Source: a cf. Phormidesmis sp. LEGE 11477 (GTDB lineage Bacteria > Cyanobacteriota > Cyanobacteriia > Phormidesmidales > Phormidesmidaceae). Taken from it: 64,000 bases of DNA. A model generated the notes under the pieces. The model was not told the origin of the DNA and did no database searches. It saw only the letters and a program-made list of their open reading frames with translations. Shown here piece by piece: positions 35,458-43,718 of the stretch; within the stretch, counting starts at the first letter, position 1; each line of letters begins with the position of its first letter. The translations under genes were made by a program, and so were the position numbers. Location of the stretch: assembly GCF_015207105.1 (NCBI RefSeq), contig NZ_JADEXO010000020.1, forward strand, positions 1 through 64,000, given 5' to 3'.

Positions 35458-37608
35458 CTACTCAACGCCTGCGGCTTCCTTAGCCTTTTCTGCCTCATCG
35501 GGATGAATGCCCAAGCGAGTCAGATTAACGCGGCCACGATTATCGATCTCACGGACCTTAACGAGTACTTCGTCTTCTACGTTCACTTCGTCTTCTACCT
35601 TGTTTACTCGGTAGTCGGCTAGCTGAGAGATATGAATCATCCCTTCTTTGCCGGGCATAATTTCGACGAAGGCCCCAATCGGAATCACACGGGTGACTTT
35701 ACCCATATAGACGTTGCCAGCCTCGGGTATGTGGGTAATGCCTTCGATCATCTTCTGAGCTTGCTTAGCCTTATCAGAATCAACCGCCGAAATGGTGACT
35801 GTACCATCGTCTTCGATATCCACTTTGGCACCTGTGGCCTCGGTAATCGCTTTGATTTGCTTACCGCCTGGGCCAATTACCATACCGATTTGATCAGGCT
35901 TGACTTGCATGGTCAGCAGGCGAGGGGCATAAGGAGAAACCTCGGTGCGAGGCTTATCTAGTTCGCCCAGCATTTTTTCGAGGATATGAAGCCTAGCAGG
36001 ACGCGCCTGGTTGATTGCTTTACTGATCACTTCCATCGGCAGGCCAGTAATTTTCATATCGAGCTGCAGGGCAGTGATACCGCTGTCGGTACCCGCTACC
36101 TTAAAGTCCATGTCACCAAGGAAGTCTTCAATCCCTTGAATATCGGAAAGGATACGGACTTCATCGCCTTCTCGAATTAGACCCATGGCCGCGCCACTGA
36201 CGGGCTGCGCGATCGGCACACCCGCGTCCATTAATGACAGGGTCGAGCCGCAGACAGACCCCATTGAGGTAGAGCCGTTGGAAGATAGACACTCAGAAAC
36301 GACGCGAATGACGTAGGGGAAATCTTCTTGCGAGGGCAAAACTGGAATCAGGGCGCGTTCAGCTAGCGCGCCGTGGCCAACTTCGCGGCGACCGGGCGAT
36401 CGCATTGGCCGGGTTTCGCCGACAGAATAAGGGGGGAAGTTGTAGTGGTGTAGATACTTCTTCTCGTCGCCAGGATGAAGATCGTCCATCATCTGAGCGT
36501 CGCCAGGGGTGCCGAGCGTGGTAACAGAGAGCACCTGAGTCAAGCCTCGGCGGAACAGGCCCGTGCCGTGAACGCGAGTGGGCAATACGCCGGTTCGGCA
36601 GGTAATCTTGCGAATTTCGTCGAGCTTGCGACCGTCTACGCGAACGCCTTCTTCTAGGATTTGCGATCGCATCAGCTTTTTAGTCAAACGCTTGAATGAC
36701 TTTCCTAGTGCCTTGCTACTGCTATCGATCGCGGCGCGCACCGGATCGGACTCGTCTTTAGCGGCAACTTCTTCGGCGATCGCGGCTTTAATCGCGTCAA
36801 GTTTATCGTCGCGTTCGGATTTTGATTGATCGAACTGCTTGAGGACTTCTTTGATATCGGCGGTGGCGCGATCGCTCAAGAATGTCTCTAGGCTAGGATC
36901 AATCACAGGCTCTGGCTCAGTTGGCCGCTCTAGCCCTAGCTCTTCGACCAGATCTAGCTGCGCCTGAATCAGATCGCGCACTACTTCGTAGCCAAAGTCG
37001 ATCGCTTCGATCACGTCCTGCTCAGGCAGCTGATTAGCGCCAGCTTCTACCATGATCACGCCATCAGGAGAGCCGGCTACGATCAAATCGAGCTCACCGC
37101 TTTCGATCTCTTGATAGGTAGGGTTGATGATAAAGTCATCTCCAACCAACCCTACACGCACCGCTGCCATCGGCCCATTGAATGGAATCTCCGCTAGCAA
37201 AACAGCAATGGATGCGCCAGTGGCGGCTAATACATCAGGAGGAACGTCCTCATCCATCGAGAGGGTGGTCGCCACAATTTGAATATCATCGCGAATCCAT
37301 TGAGGGAACAATGGTCGCATGGGCCGATCGATTAGTCGGCTGGTCAGCGTTGCCCGCTCAGGAGGGCGACCCTCTCTACGCAAAAACCCACCTGGAATAC
37401 GACCTGCGGCGTACAGTCGTTCCTCGTAATCTACTAGCAAAGGCAGAAAGTCGATCCCTTCTCTGCCGCTAGAGCGTGTAGCTGTAACCAATACAGCCGT
37501 ATCGCCAGAACTTATCAGCACCGAGCCTCCAGCTTGCGGAGCAAACAGCCCCGTCTTCAGCTGAATATCTCGACCGTCGATTGAAATCGACTTATCAATT
37601 TCCTGCAT
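35458..37608 (-). CDS. pnp: Polyribonucleotide nucleotidyltransferase (PNPase)
   Basis: A 716-residue phosphorolytic 3'-5' exoribonuclease and polyadenylating enzyme, a trimeric RNA-decay component. Two RNase PH cores are visible ([20 protein letters not shown], and [21 protein letters not shown] with the phosphate-binding SLMDAGVPI region). A KH domain ([20 protein letters not shown]) and a C-terminal S1 domain ([30 protein letters not shown]) follow. Length matches bacterial PNPase. In cyanobacteria it also supplies poly(A)-like tails. Confidence 0.98.
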   Translation of the reverse strand: MQEIDKSISIDGRDIQLKTGLFAPQAGGSVLISSGDTAVLVTATRSSGREGIDFLPLLVDYEERLYAAGRIPGGFLRREGRPPERATLTSRLIDRPMRPLFPQWIRDDIQIVATTLSMDEDVPPDVLAATGASIAVLLAEIPFNGPMAAVRVGLVGDDFIINPTYQEIESGELDLIVAGSPDGVIMVEAGANQLPEQDVIEAIDFGYEVVRDLIQAQLDLVEELGLERPTEPEPVIDPSLETFLSDRATADIKEVLKQFDQSKSERDDKLDAIKAAIAEEVAAKDESDPVRAAIDSSSKALGKSFKRLTKKLMRSQILEEGVRVDGRKLDEIRKITCRTGVLPTRVHGTGLFRRGLTQVLSVTTLGTPGDAQMMDDLHPGDEKKYLHHYNFPPYSVGETRPMRSPGRREVGHGALAERALIPVLPSQEDFPYVIRVVSECLSSNGSTSMGSVCGSTLSLMDAGVPIAQPVSGAAMGLIREGDEVRILSDIQGIEDFLGDMDFKVAGTDSGITALQLDMKITGLPMEVISKAINQARPARLHILEKMLGELDKPRTEVSPYAPRLLTMQVKPDQIGMVIGPGGKQIKAITEATGAKVDIEDDGTVTISAVDSDKAKQAQKMIEGITHIPEAGNVYMGKVTRVIPIGAFVEIMPGKEGMIHISQLADYRVNKVEDEVNVEDEVLVKVREIDNRGRVNLTRLGIHPDEAEKAKEAAGVE

Positions 37609-37837
37609 TGATGCGTCCTTACTCTTTTTAGTTTTCTCATTTTGTGCTTTGGCAATCGTATCACTGATGATGAAGGCTTGCGTCTACGGTTATAAAAGCG
37701 CTCAAAAACTCGGTATCTCTTGAATATGACGGTGATCTAAATCGCTTTGCAAAGACTTGGAGCCCTGATTTTCCCAAGTCACGACACAATGTTTAATCAA
37801 CGCTCGATCTTCATTACCTTTTCACCACCTTTTGACT

Positions 37838-38878
37838 ATGGCAATTCTTGTGACTGGCGCTGCCGGATTTATTGGGTTCTACCTCTCTCTACGGCTGTTA
37901 GAAGCAGGCATCCCTGTCTATGGCATCGATGTCATGAACGATTATTATGACGTTTCTTTGAAAGAGGGCAGGCTAGCCCAGCTCAAGACGTTTTCAGACT
38001 TTAGCTTCGAGCAGATAGACATTGGCGATCGCACTGCCATGAGCCAGCTCTTCGAGCGCCAGTCGTTTGAGCGTGTGGTTCATCTAGCGGCTCAAGCGGG
38101 CGTACGCTATTCTCTGCAAAACCCGCTTGCCTATGCAGATAGCAACTTACTCGGCTTTGTCAACATCTTAGAAGGCTGTCGTCAGAGCCAGGTGGAGCAT
38201 TTGGTCTTCGCCTCCTCTAGCTCTGTCTATGGCAAGAACAAGAAGGTGCCTTTCGCCACAGACGACCGGGTCGACCATCCCGTCTCACTCTACGCCGCCA
38301 CGAAGAAGTCGAATGAGCTGATGGCCCATGCCTACAGCCACCTGTACGGTCTACCGATAACAGGGCTGAGATTTTTTACGGTGTACGGCCCTTGGGGCAG
38401 ACCGGATATGGCGTATTTCAAGTTTGTGGATGCGATCGCCAAAGGAAAGCCAATCGATGTCTACAACCACGGCGAAATGAAGCGCGACTTTACCTATATA
38501 GATGATGTCGTAGAAGGCATCATCCGCGTTATGGATCACCCGCCGTCTCCATCGACTACAGCAGAGGCCACCGCCCAAAACGAAGCCGCCACCCAAAGCA
38601 AAGTCACCAGCGCTTCTGATACGAGTGCTCCGTACAAAATCTACAACATCGGCAACCACAGCCCGGTGACGCTGATGGACTTCATTGCCACTATCGAGAC
38701 GGCGATGGGCAAAAAAGCAGAAAAAAACATGCTGCCCATGCAGCCAGGCGACGTGCCTGCGACCTACGCCGACGTGCAAGATCTGATGGACGATGTTGGC
38801 TTTAAACCTTCAACGCCGCTATCTGTAGGCATTCAGAAATTCGTAGACTGGTACCAAGACCACTATTCAAAATCTTAA
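37838..38878 (+). CDS. NAD-dependent sugar epimerase, UDP-glucuronate 4-epimerase-like
   Basis: A 346-residue extended SDR. The NAD motif is TGAAGFIGFYL at the N-terminus; the catalytic YxxxK pair is YAATKKSNELM; the serine region is VFASSSSVYGKNKKVPF. The GIDVMNDYYDVSLK segment after the second strand and the VYGPWGRPDMAYFKF motif mark the UDP-glucuronate 4-epimerase (GAE, capsule I) subgroup, which supplies UDP-galacturonate for exopolysaccharide. An Ala/Thr-rich insert at about residues 235-262 is unusual. I chose ATG 37838; TTG 37832 is two codons upstream. Confidence 0.9.
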   Translation: MAILVTGAAGFIGFYLSLRLLEAGIPVYGIDVMNDYYDVSLKEGRLAQLKTFSDFSFEQIDIGDRTAMSQLFERQSFERVVHLAAQAGVRYSLQNPLAYADSNLLGFVNILEGCRQSQVEHLVFASSSSVYGKNKKVPFATDDRVDHPVSLYAATKKSNELMAHAYSHLYGLPITGLRFFTVYGPWGRPDMAYFKFVDAIAKGKPIDVYNHGEMKRDFTYIDDVVEGIIRVMDHPPSPSTTAEATAQNEAATQSKVTSASDTSAPYKIYNIGNHSPVTLMDFIATIETAMGKKAEKNMLPMQPGDVPATYADVQDLMDDVGFKPSTPLSVGIQKFVDWYQDHYSKS

Positions 38879-38882
38879 AAAA

Positions 38883-38955
38883 TGGAGCTAAGGAGATTCG
38901 AACTCCTGACCCCCTCAATGCCATTGAGGTGCGCTACCAGCTGCGCTATAGCCCC
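38883..38955 (-). tRNA. tRNA-Ala (anticodon GGC)
   Basis: Read on the minus strand the 73 bases fold as a cloverleaf. The acceptor arm is GGGGCTA/TAGCTCC with one G-U pair, the D arm is AGCGCAGCTGGTAGCGC, and the anticodon stem CCTCA/TGAGG encloses loop ATGGCAT with anticodon GGC. The T arm contains GTTCGAATC, and A is the discriminator. The CCA end is not encoded. It decodes GCC. Confidence 0.96.
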
Positions 38956-39082
38956 TTATTTTTACGCTAGCGTCACTGTATATCGGTGCCGCTTTATGTT
39001 TGAGTTGCTAAGCAAATCGACTCAACCGACGTTTGCTTAGACTACTATAATTACGTAGAAACGAGAACTGCGTCAACTCCCT

Positions 39083-40204
39083 ATGGCCGCTACGCCCCCT
39101 AGCACATCTAGCACCGAGTTCGGTGGCACCGAATCTGGTGAATCGAACAGCCCTACGAATCAGCCTGAGATTCAAGACATCATCCTAAAGCTACGGCGCA
39201 AAGAGGGCAATTGGGTGGACTGGGGCAAAGCCTGTCAGACGCTGCAAAAAGCAAAGATGAGTCCTCAAGACATCTTTGAGGCGACTGGATTTGAGCCCAT
39301 CCAGCAAAATCAGCTCACCGTCGCCGCTCAGGTCTTTGACTCTATGCTGGCGGGCGGCGTGAGTGAGCAAACCAAAGCCCACTATCAAACCAGGGGCAGC
39401 GATAGCCTCTACGAATTTAGAATTCTGCCACAAGAGCGCCGCGCTGCCGCTGCTGATTTTGCCTTTAGCCACGGCCTAGATAGCGAGCAGGTCAAAGAGA
39501 TTGTCAAAGGGCTTAGAGACTTTTACTACAGCGAAACGCCGCCGCCTGGCTTTGAGAAAAACATGGGTGATGCTGCTGCCTATTACTACTGGCGATTGGC
39601 TCGTCAGCAGAGTGATTTGCAGGCCAGATCGCGGCTGATTGCACAGAGTTTGCGATTTGCGGCCTCTAATAGCGCTCGCAGCAAAATCGAAAAGCTGCTA
39701 ACTGACTTCACGGTCATATCGACCAAATCGGCCCCTAGACTGCCTATCTTTCGTTTAGAAGATGAGGCAGACTCTCCAGTCATCGTGCCCGTAGCCGGAC
39801 AAATGCCGCTGGCAACAGAAGACTATAAGCAGGTGCCAATGGTCGAACCAGAGGACACCTTTGGACTGGTGAAATTTTCGGGAACAGGAGCCTGGGTACC
39901 CGTGCCTGGATGGCAGGTGATTCTAAAAGCCGAAGATCCGATCGCGCTACTCGCAAAATATGAACAACTGCCCAACCCACCCGAGGGCTATAAAAACGAA
40001 GATGTGCTGATCGTGGTTGACCGCGCTAAGCGAAAGTGGGACGAATTCAGCTATTACGTGATCGATGCGGGCGGACAGCTAGAGATTCGCTGGTTTGAGG
40101 CAGAGCCTGACGTTCAACTTTTGGGCGGCATCGCGTTGATTATGCGTCCTAAGAAGATATTTGATCAAAGCTACACCCAAGAGTACTGGCAGACAGACGA
40201 ATAG
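39083..40204 (+). CDS. raf1: Rubisco accumulation factor 1
   Basis: A 373-residue chaperone that binds RbcL dimers after folding and helps assemble the RbcL octamer core. After a Ser/Thr/Pro-rich leader, the alpha domain follows (LRRKEGNWVDWGKACQTLQK, MSPQDIFEATGFEPIQQNQL) and is helical through residue 215. A linker and the C-terminal beta dimerisation domain (LVKFSGTGAWVPVPGWQVIL and LLGGIALIMRPKK) complete the family architecture. The protein is cytosolic. The small gene at 40228 and recR follow on the same strand at short distances. Confidence 0.96.
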   Translation: MAATPPSTSSTEFGGTESGESNSPTNQPEIQDIILKLRRKEGNWVDWGKACQTLQKAKMSPQDIFEATGFEPIQQNQLTVAAQVFDSMLAGGVSEQTKAHYQTRGSDSLYEFRILPQERRAAAADFAFSHGLDSEQVKEIVKGLRDFYYSETPPPGFEKNMGDAAAYYYWRLARQQSDLQARSRLIAQSLRFAASNSARSKIEKLLTDFTVISTKSAPRLPIFRLEDEADSPVIVPVAGQMPLATEDYKQVPMVEPEDTFGLVKFSGTGAWVPVPGWQVILKAEDPIALLAKYEQLPNPPEGYKNEDVLIVVDRAKRKWDEFSYYVIDAGGQLEIRWFEAEPDVQLLGGIALIMRPKKIFDQSYTQEYWQTDE

Positions 40205-40227
40205 GCAGAACGCAGGAGAAACGCGCT

Positions 40228-40470
40228 ATGGCCCTTGAACGCCGCTTATCTAGAGAGATATTTGCTGAGACTGAAATCGTTGAGCTTCGCCAGGTGTGTA
40301 TGACGCCTAGCGGACTGTTTGAACCTGGTAAGTACTTAGCAGGTCAGCTACCCGATGCCGCCTTTGAAATGGGCCTGGTAGAAAGCCTGCCGCCCGTTCG
40401 CGGTAAAAGCGAAGAAGTCGGCCCGCCATCGCCGCCGCCAGAAACTGAAGTAGACAGCCCACGCACTTGA
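40228..40470 (+). CDS. Small cyanobacterial hypothetical protein
   Basis: An 80-residue protein starting MALERRLSREIFAETEIVEL, with a mixed alpha/beta N-terminal part and a disordered Pro/Glu/Ser-rich tail (PPSPPPETEVDSPRT). I do not recognise a family with a role. AGGAG precedes the ATG at a good distance, which supports translation. It lies 23 bases after raf1, and its TGA is in the same frame as recR, which begins 69 bases later. Confidence 0.72.
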   Translation: MALERRLSREIFAETEIVELRQVCMTPSGLFEPGKYLAGQLPDAAFEMGLVESLPPVRGKSEEVGPPSPPPETEVDSPRT

Positions 40471-40539
40471 AGATCCCCTGCGCTTGTTTCACCTTGTCGC
40501 TCACCCCTCATCGTCCACAACTTTCCTTGGAGTCCTCCT

Positions 40540-41136
40540 ATTTACACCCGTCCCCTCGCCAAACTGATTGAAGAATTTCAGCGCCTGCCCGGTATCGGCC
40601 CGAAATCGGCGCAGCGGCTGGCTATGCACATGCTAAAGCGGCCCGAAGCTGAGGTCAGGGCATTGGCCAATGCCTTAGTGGATGCTAAAAAGCAGGTGGG
40701 TCAGTGTTCACAGTGCTTTCATCTGTCGGCTGAGCCAGTCTGCAATATCTGTCGGGCTCAGTCACGCGATCGCACCACCATTTGCGTAGTCGCCGAATCT
40801 AGAGATGTGATTGCCCTAGAAAAAACCCGCGAGTACAAGGGCAGATATCACGTACTGGGCGGTTTGATTTCACCGATGGACGGCATTGGCCCAGAGCAGC
40901 TGAATGTAGGGCAGCTAGTACACCGGGTGAACAAAGAAGATATTAGTGAAGTGATTTTGGCAATTAGCCCGAGTATTGAAGGGGACACCACGACGCTGTA
41001 TGTAGGTCAGCTGCTGAAACCCTTCACCAAAGTGACTCGAATTGCGTTTGGCCTGCCGATGGGTGGCGACCTAGAATATGCAGATGAGGTGACCCTAGCT
41101 AGAGCTTTGGAAGGGCGAAGAGAGTTAGATGCTTAA
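40540..41136 (+). CDS. recR: Recombination mediator RecR with an AUU start codon
   Basis: A 198-residue protein that loads RecA in RecFOR repair. The family N-terminus (M-VYTRPLA.LI) is found here as [20 protein letters not shown], and the codon before TAC is ATT at 40540. No ATG, GTG or TTG occurs in this frame between the upstream gene's stop (40470) and 40540, and GGAG (40529-32) sits seven bases before ATT. Initiation at ATG 40624 would remove the essential helix-hairpin-helix. Also visible: the four-cysteine zinc finger [16 protein letters not shown] and the Toprim segment [16 protein letters not shown]. Length equals normal RecR. A sequence error remains possible. Confidence 0.9.
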   Translation: MYTRPLAKLIEEFQRLPGIGPKSAQRLAMHMLKRPEAEVRALANALVDAKKQVGQCSQCFHLSAEPVCNICRAQSRDRTTICVVAESRDVIALEKTREYKGRYHVLGGLISPMDGIGPEQLNVGQLVHRVNKEDISEVILAISPSIEGDTTTLYVGQLLKPFTKVTRIAFGLPMGGDLEYADEVTLARALEGRRELDA

Positions 41137-41237
41137 GCAATGACAGGCGTGAACGTAGATTTGTCTGAGCGAGCCTAGAACCAGACGCACGAAGGTCGAA
41201 ACCGCAGCCTCGCCAAAAACAAATCAATACGCTCAGA

Positions 41238-41438
41238 TTAATACGCCAGCGTTTCTAGCGTTTCACGCAGGTACAGCCTCACCATATTGTCTGTAGAGGT
41301 ACTAGTCGTTACAGCGCTAGATTGCTCAGAGCACCAGCTCTGAAAACCGGAGCTATTTGCGATCGCACTCTTCAAACTCTGCCAAAGCTCAGCATCTGGC
41401 GCGGCGTAAGCGGGGTTAGTAGATGATGAATTTGTCAT
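41238..41438 (-). CDS. Small cyanobacterial conserved-type protein
   Basis: A 66-residue protein ending LVRLYLRETLETLAY-like (actual NMVRLYLRETLETLAY), a C-terminal motif I recall from short unannotated cyanobacterial proteins. The middle has SGFQSWCSEQSS. It is probably soluble. There is no assigned function. An AGAACCACC stretch precedes the ATG on the minus strand but it is not a clear Shine-Dalgarno. Confidence 0.7.
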   Translation of the reverse strand: MTNSSSTNPAYAAPDAELWQSLKSAIANSSGFQSWCSEQSSAVTTSTSTDNMVRLYLRETLETLAY

Positions 41439-41708
41439 AGGTGGTTCTCCAGTTCAAGCAGCTAGGGGGCATCAAGAGTGGGCATCAAGTATCGAATCTA
41501 CTCGCTTCCCCTAATCAATCAAGCGTAGCCTATATATTCGATACAGATTGTAAGAAAAGCCACAGTTTTACGCATGGTAGCGTCTGCTTCTAGTTTCGTG
41601 GCCGCCATCATCGAGCCGTTTGGCCGCAGGGGTAAGTAAGCTCTAGAATCTCTCTTAATAAGACGTAGTATCCCATTAGGGCACATACAAAAGACACATA
41701 GCTCCACC

Positions 41709-42722
41709 ATGCCTGATTCCTCATTAGCAGTTGCTCAGCCCGTCAAAATTATCCTCGACACCGATCCTGGTGGTGACGATATCTTTGCCTTTCTGTGGGT
41801 GCTGAGCTTAGTCAAACAACAGCACGCTAGCCTCGTTGCCGTCACCGCCGCAGAAGGAAATGTCACGGCTCGTCAGACCTTTACTAACAGTAAGCAAATC
41901 CTTGAGCTGACTGGCTTTGCCGACATACCGGTAGGGCGCGGAGTCTCACTCCAGCAAGATTTAAAGGGAGATTCAAGAGCTGAACACATTCATGGAGCAG
42001 ATGGGATGGGAAATTTGTCCCAAACGCTGCCACCAGCAACCTGTGACTATTCGTCTGCTATTCAGGCCGACGAACTGCTCATAGAACAATTGAATAGCAA
42101 CCCTGGCACCATTACCATTGTTGCTATTGGGCCTTTGACTAATTTGGCAGCCGCTGAGATCAAACAACCTGGCATTCTTCAGAAAGCTAAAGAGATTATC
42201 GTCATGGGCGGGGCGTTTTACTCTGCAGGAAATGTCACACCAACCGCAGAATTTAATATCTGGTTCAATCCTGAAGCCGCTAACGTGGTGTTCGATAGCC
42301 GCGATGATATTGTTGTACTTCCCCTAAACGTGACCCGAAAGTTGGTATTCACTCAAGACATGGCTGAAACAGTCATCCAGTCTAATCCTCACAGCCCTCT
42401 AGCTCAGTTTGTTGTTCAGCTTTGTCAGTTTATGATAGGCACCACTCTAGAGTATCGAGAAACTTCTGGAGAACCTGGCTTTTTAGTCCACGACGCCGCA
42501 ACGCTTGGCTATCTCTTTTATCCTGATACGCTAATGATGCAAAGGGCTAGGGTGCAGATCGAAACCCAAGGCGAATGGACAAAAGGACAAACCTTAATCG
42601 ATGCTCGACAGTGTGCGAAACCGCAGTCGAATGCTTGGGTTGCCCTGCAGGTCAATGCGCCAAGCTTTTTTACCAATTTTATCGAAGACTTGAAGTATCT
42701 AATAGCCGAATCCGATAGCTGA
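41709..42722 (+). CDS. Nucleoside hydrolase (IUNH family)
   Basis: A 337-residue enzyme predicted to hydrolyse N-glycosidic bonds of nucleosides for salvage. The calcium and catalytic motif is complete as IILDTDPGGDDIF (Asp17, Asp19, Asp23, Asp24). The ribose region TIVAIGPLTNLAAA and the IIVMGGAF segment are typical, as is AEFNIWFNPEAANVV and the late HDAATLGYLF (metal-binding Asp). The exact base preference is not evident. It is transcribed alone. Confidence 0.93.
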   Translation: MPDSSLAVAQPVKIILDTDPGGDDIFAFLWVLSLVKQQHASLVAVTAAEGNVTARQTFTNSKQILELTGFADIPVGRGVSLQQDLKGDSRAEHIHGADGMGNLSQTLPPATCDYSSAIQADELLIEQLNSNPGTITIVAIGPLTNLAAAEIKQPGILQKAKEIIVMGGAFYSAGNVTPTAEFNIWFNPEAANVVFDSRDDIVVLPLNVTRKLVFTQDMAETVIQSNPHSPLAQFVVQLCQFMIGTTLEYRETSGEPGFLVHDAATLGYLFYPDTLMMQRARVQIETQGEWTKGQTLIDARQCAKPQSNAWVALQVNAPSFFTNFIEDLKYLIAESDS

Positions 42723-42782
42723 GTAGATGACTGACGTAGCGAGCATTCATCGCCTTCTAAGAGGTTCTAAGAGAAAATTGAA

Positions 42783-42959
42783 GGGTGCATCCCACTTTCG
42801 TAAGTCATTTGCTCGCCCTCACCCTAAATCCCTCTCCCGATGGGAGAAAGACTTTGAATCCGGTTCCCCTTCTCCCCACTCTACGAGAAAAGCAAGCTCT
42901 ACGGGAGCAAGGGGTTAGGGGATGAGGGCTCGATAGCTCTGCATAAGTGGGATGCACCC
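42783..42959. mobile_element. 177-bp MITE-like element with 15-bp terminal inverted repeats
   Basis: GGGTGCATCCCACTT (42783-42797) and AAGTGGGATGCACCC (42945-42959) are perfect inverted ends. The interior contains the widespread intergenic motif CCCTCACCCTAAATCCCTC and its partner GGGGTTAGGGGATGAGGG near the other end, forming an imperfect inner hairpin. No transposase. A 63-residue ORF inside is an artefact. Confidence 0.8.
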
Positions 42960-43005
42960 AGCTGCTCAGACTAGCTTTTGAGACCAGTCTTCAATTAAGG
43001 GAGTA

Positions 43006-43521
43006 TTACTTGGTGCGAGCATCAAGGCTATCTAGACGAGCATCTTGAACGTTTTCAATGGCCTTGGTTTGGGTATCTAGAAATTCGAGGCGAGCATCTT
43101 GAATGTTTTCAATGGCCTTGGTCTGGCTGTCTAAGTGCTCTAGACGAACCTTTTGGATATTACCCACTGCTTTGGTCTGACTATCTAGAAATTCGAGGCG
43201 AGCATCTTGAATGTTTTCAATGGCCTTGGTTTGAGTGTCTAGATGCCCCAAACGAGTTTTTTGGATGTTGTCTACTGCTTTAGTCTGACTGTCGAGAAAC
43301 TCTAGACGAGCATCTTGAACGCTTTCAATAGCTTTGGTTTGAGTGTCTAGATGCTCCAAGCGAGCTTTTTGGATATTTTCCACTGCTTTAGTCTGGGTAT
43401 CAAGAAACTCTAGACGGCGTTGCTGAATAGAAGAAGAGGTGATTTCAGTAGCGTTAGCAACAGGTGCAAAAGTTAGGGCAGCAGCGGTCAATGCGAGAGT
43501 AGAGAAGATTAGGTTTTTCAT
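43006..43521 (-). CDS. Secreted protein built of 18-residue repeats
   Basis: A 171-residue protein with a clear signal peptide (MKNLIFSTLALTAAALTFAP, cleavage after ANA near residue 24). The mature part is seven and a half tandem copies of an 18-residue unit, RLEFLDTQTKAVENIQKA. Two variants partly alternate (EF with NIQK, and EH with IQDA), giving a 36-residue superunit in the first part. The matching DNA repeats are 54 bases. Eighteen residues make five full alpha-helix turns, so each unit would present the same face along one continuous helix. I do not recognise the family. The role, perhaps surface or extracellular matrix, is unknown. Confidence 0.82.
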   Translation of the reverse strand: MKNLIFSTLALTAAALTFAPVANATEITSSSIQQRRLEFLDTQTKAVENIQKARLEHLDTQTKAIESVQDARLEFLDSQTKAVDNIQKTRLGHLDTQTKAIENIQDARLEFLDSQTKAVGNIQKVRLEHLDSQTKAIENIQDARLEFLDTQTKAIENVQDARLDSLDARTK

Positions 43522-43718
43522 GAGTTGGCTCCTTTGGAATCAATGCGTTTGTTTCATTGATCTAAGAATGCCATTGCTCAGCGGCCAGCTCGTGAGAGTC
43601 AATTAAGAGGTATCTGAGAAAAGATAGAAGAGTCTAGAAGAGAGAACACAGTTAGTTCTCAGGCTCTGCTCATGTAGTGTCGTTCATAGTGTCAGTCACT
43701 GGGCTTCAGATTCAAGCT

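Noticed and set aside
41519-41710. 63-codon minus-strand ORF upstream of the nucleoside hydrolase
   Set aside because: No ribosome binding site, Cys/Met-rich composition unlike a real protein, and it occupies the promoter region of the next gene.
42727-42918. 63-codon ORF inside the MITE-like element
   Set aside because: It only translates the repeat sequence; no protein pattern.
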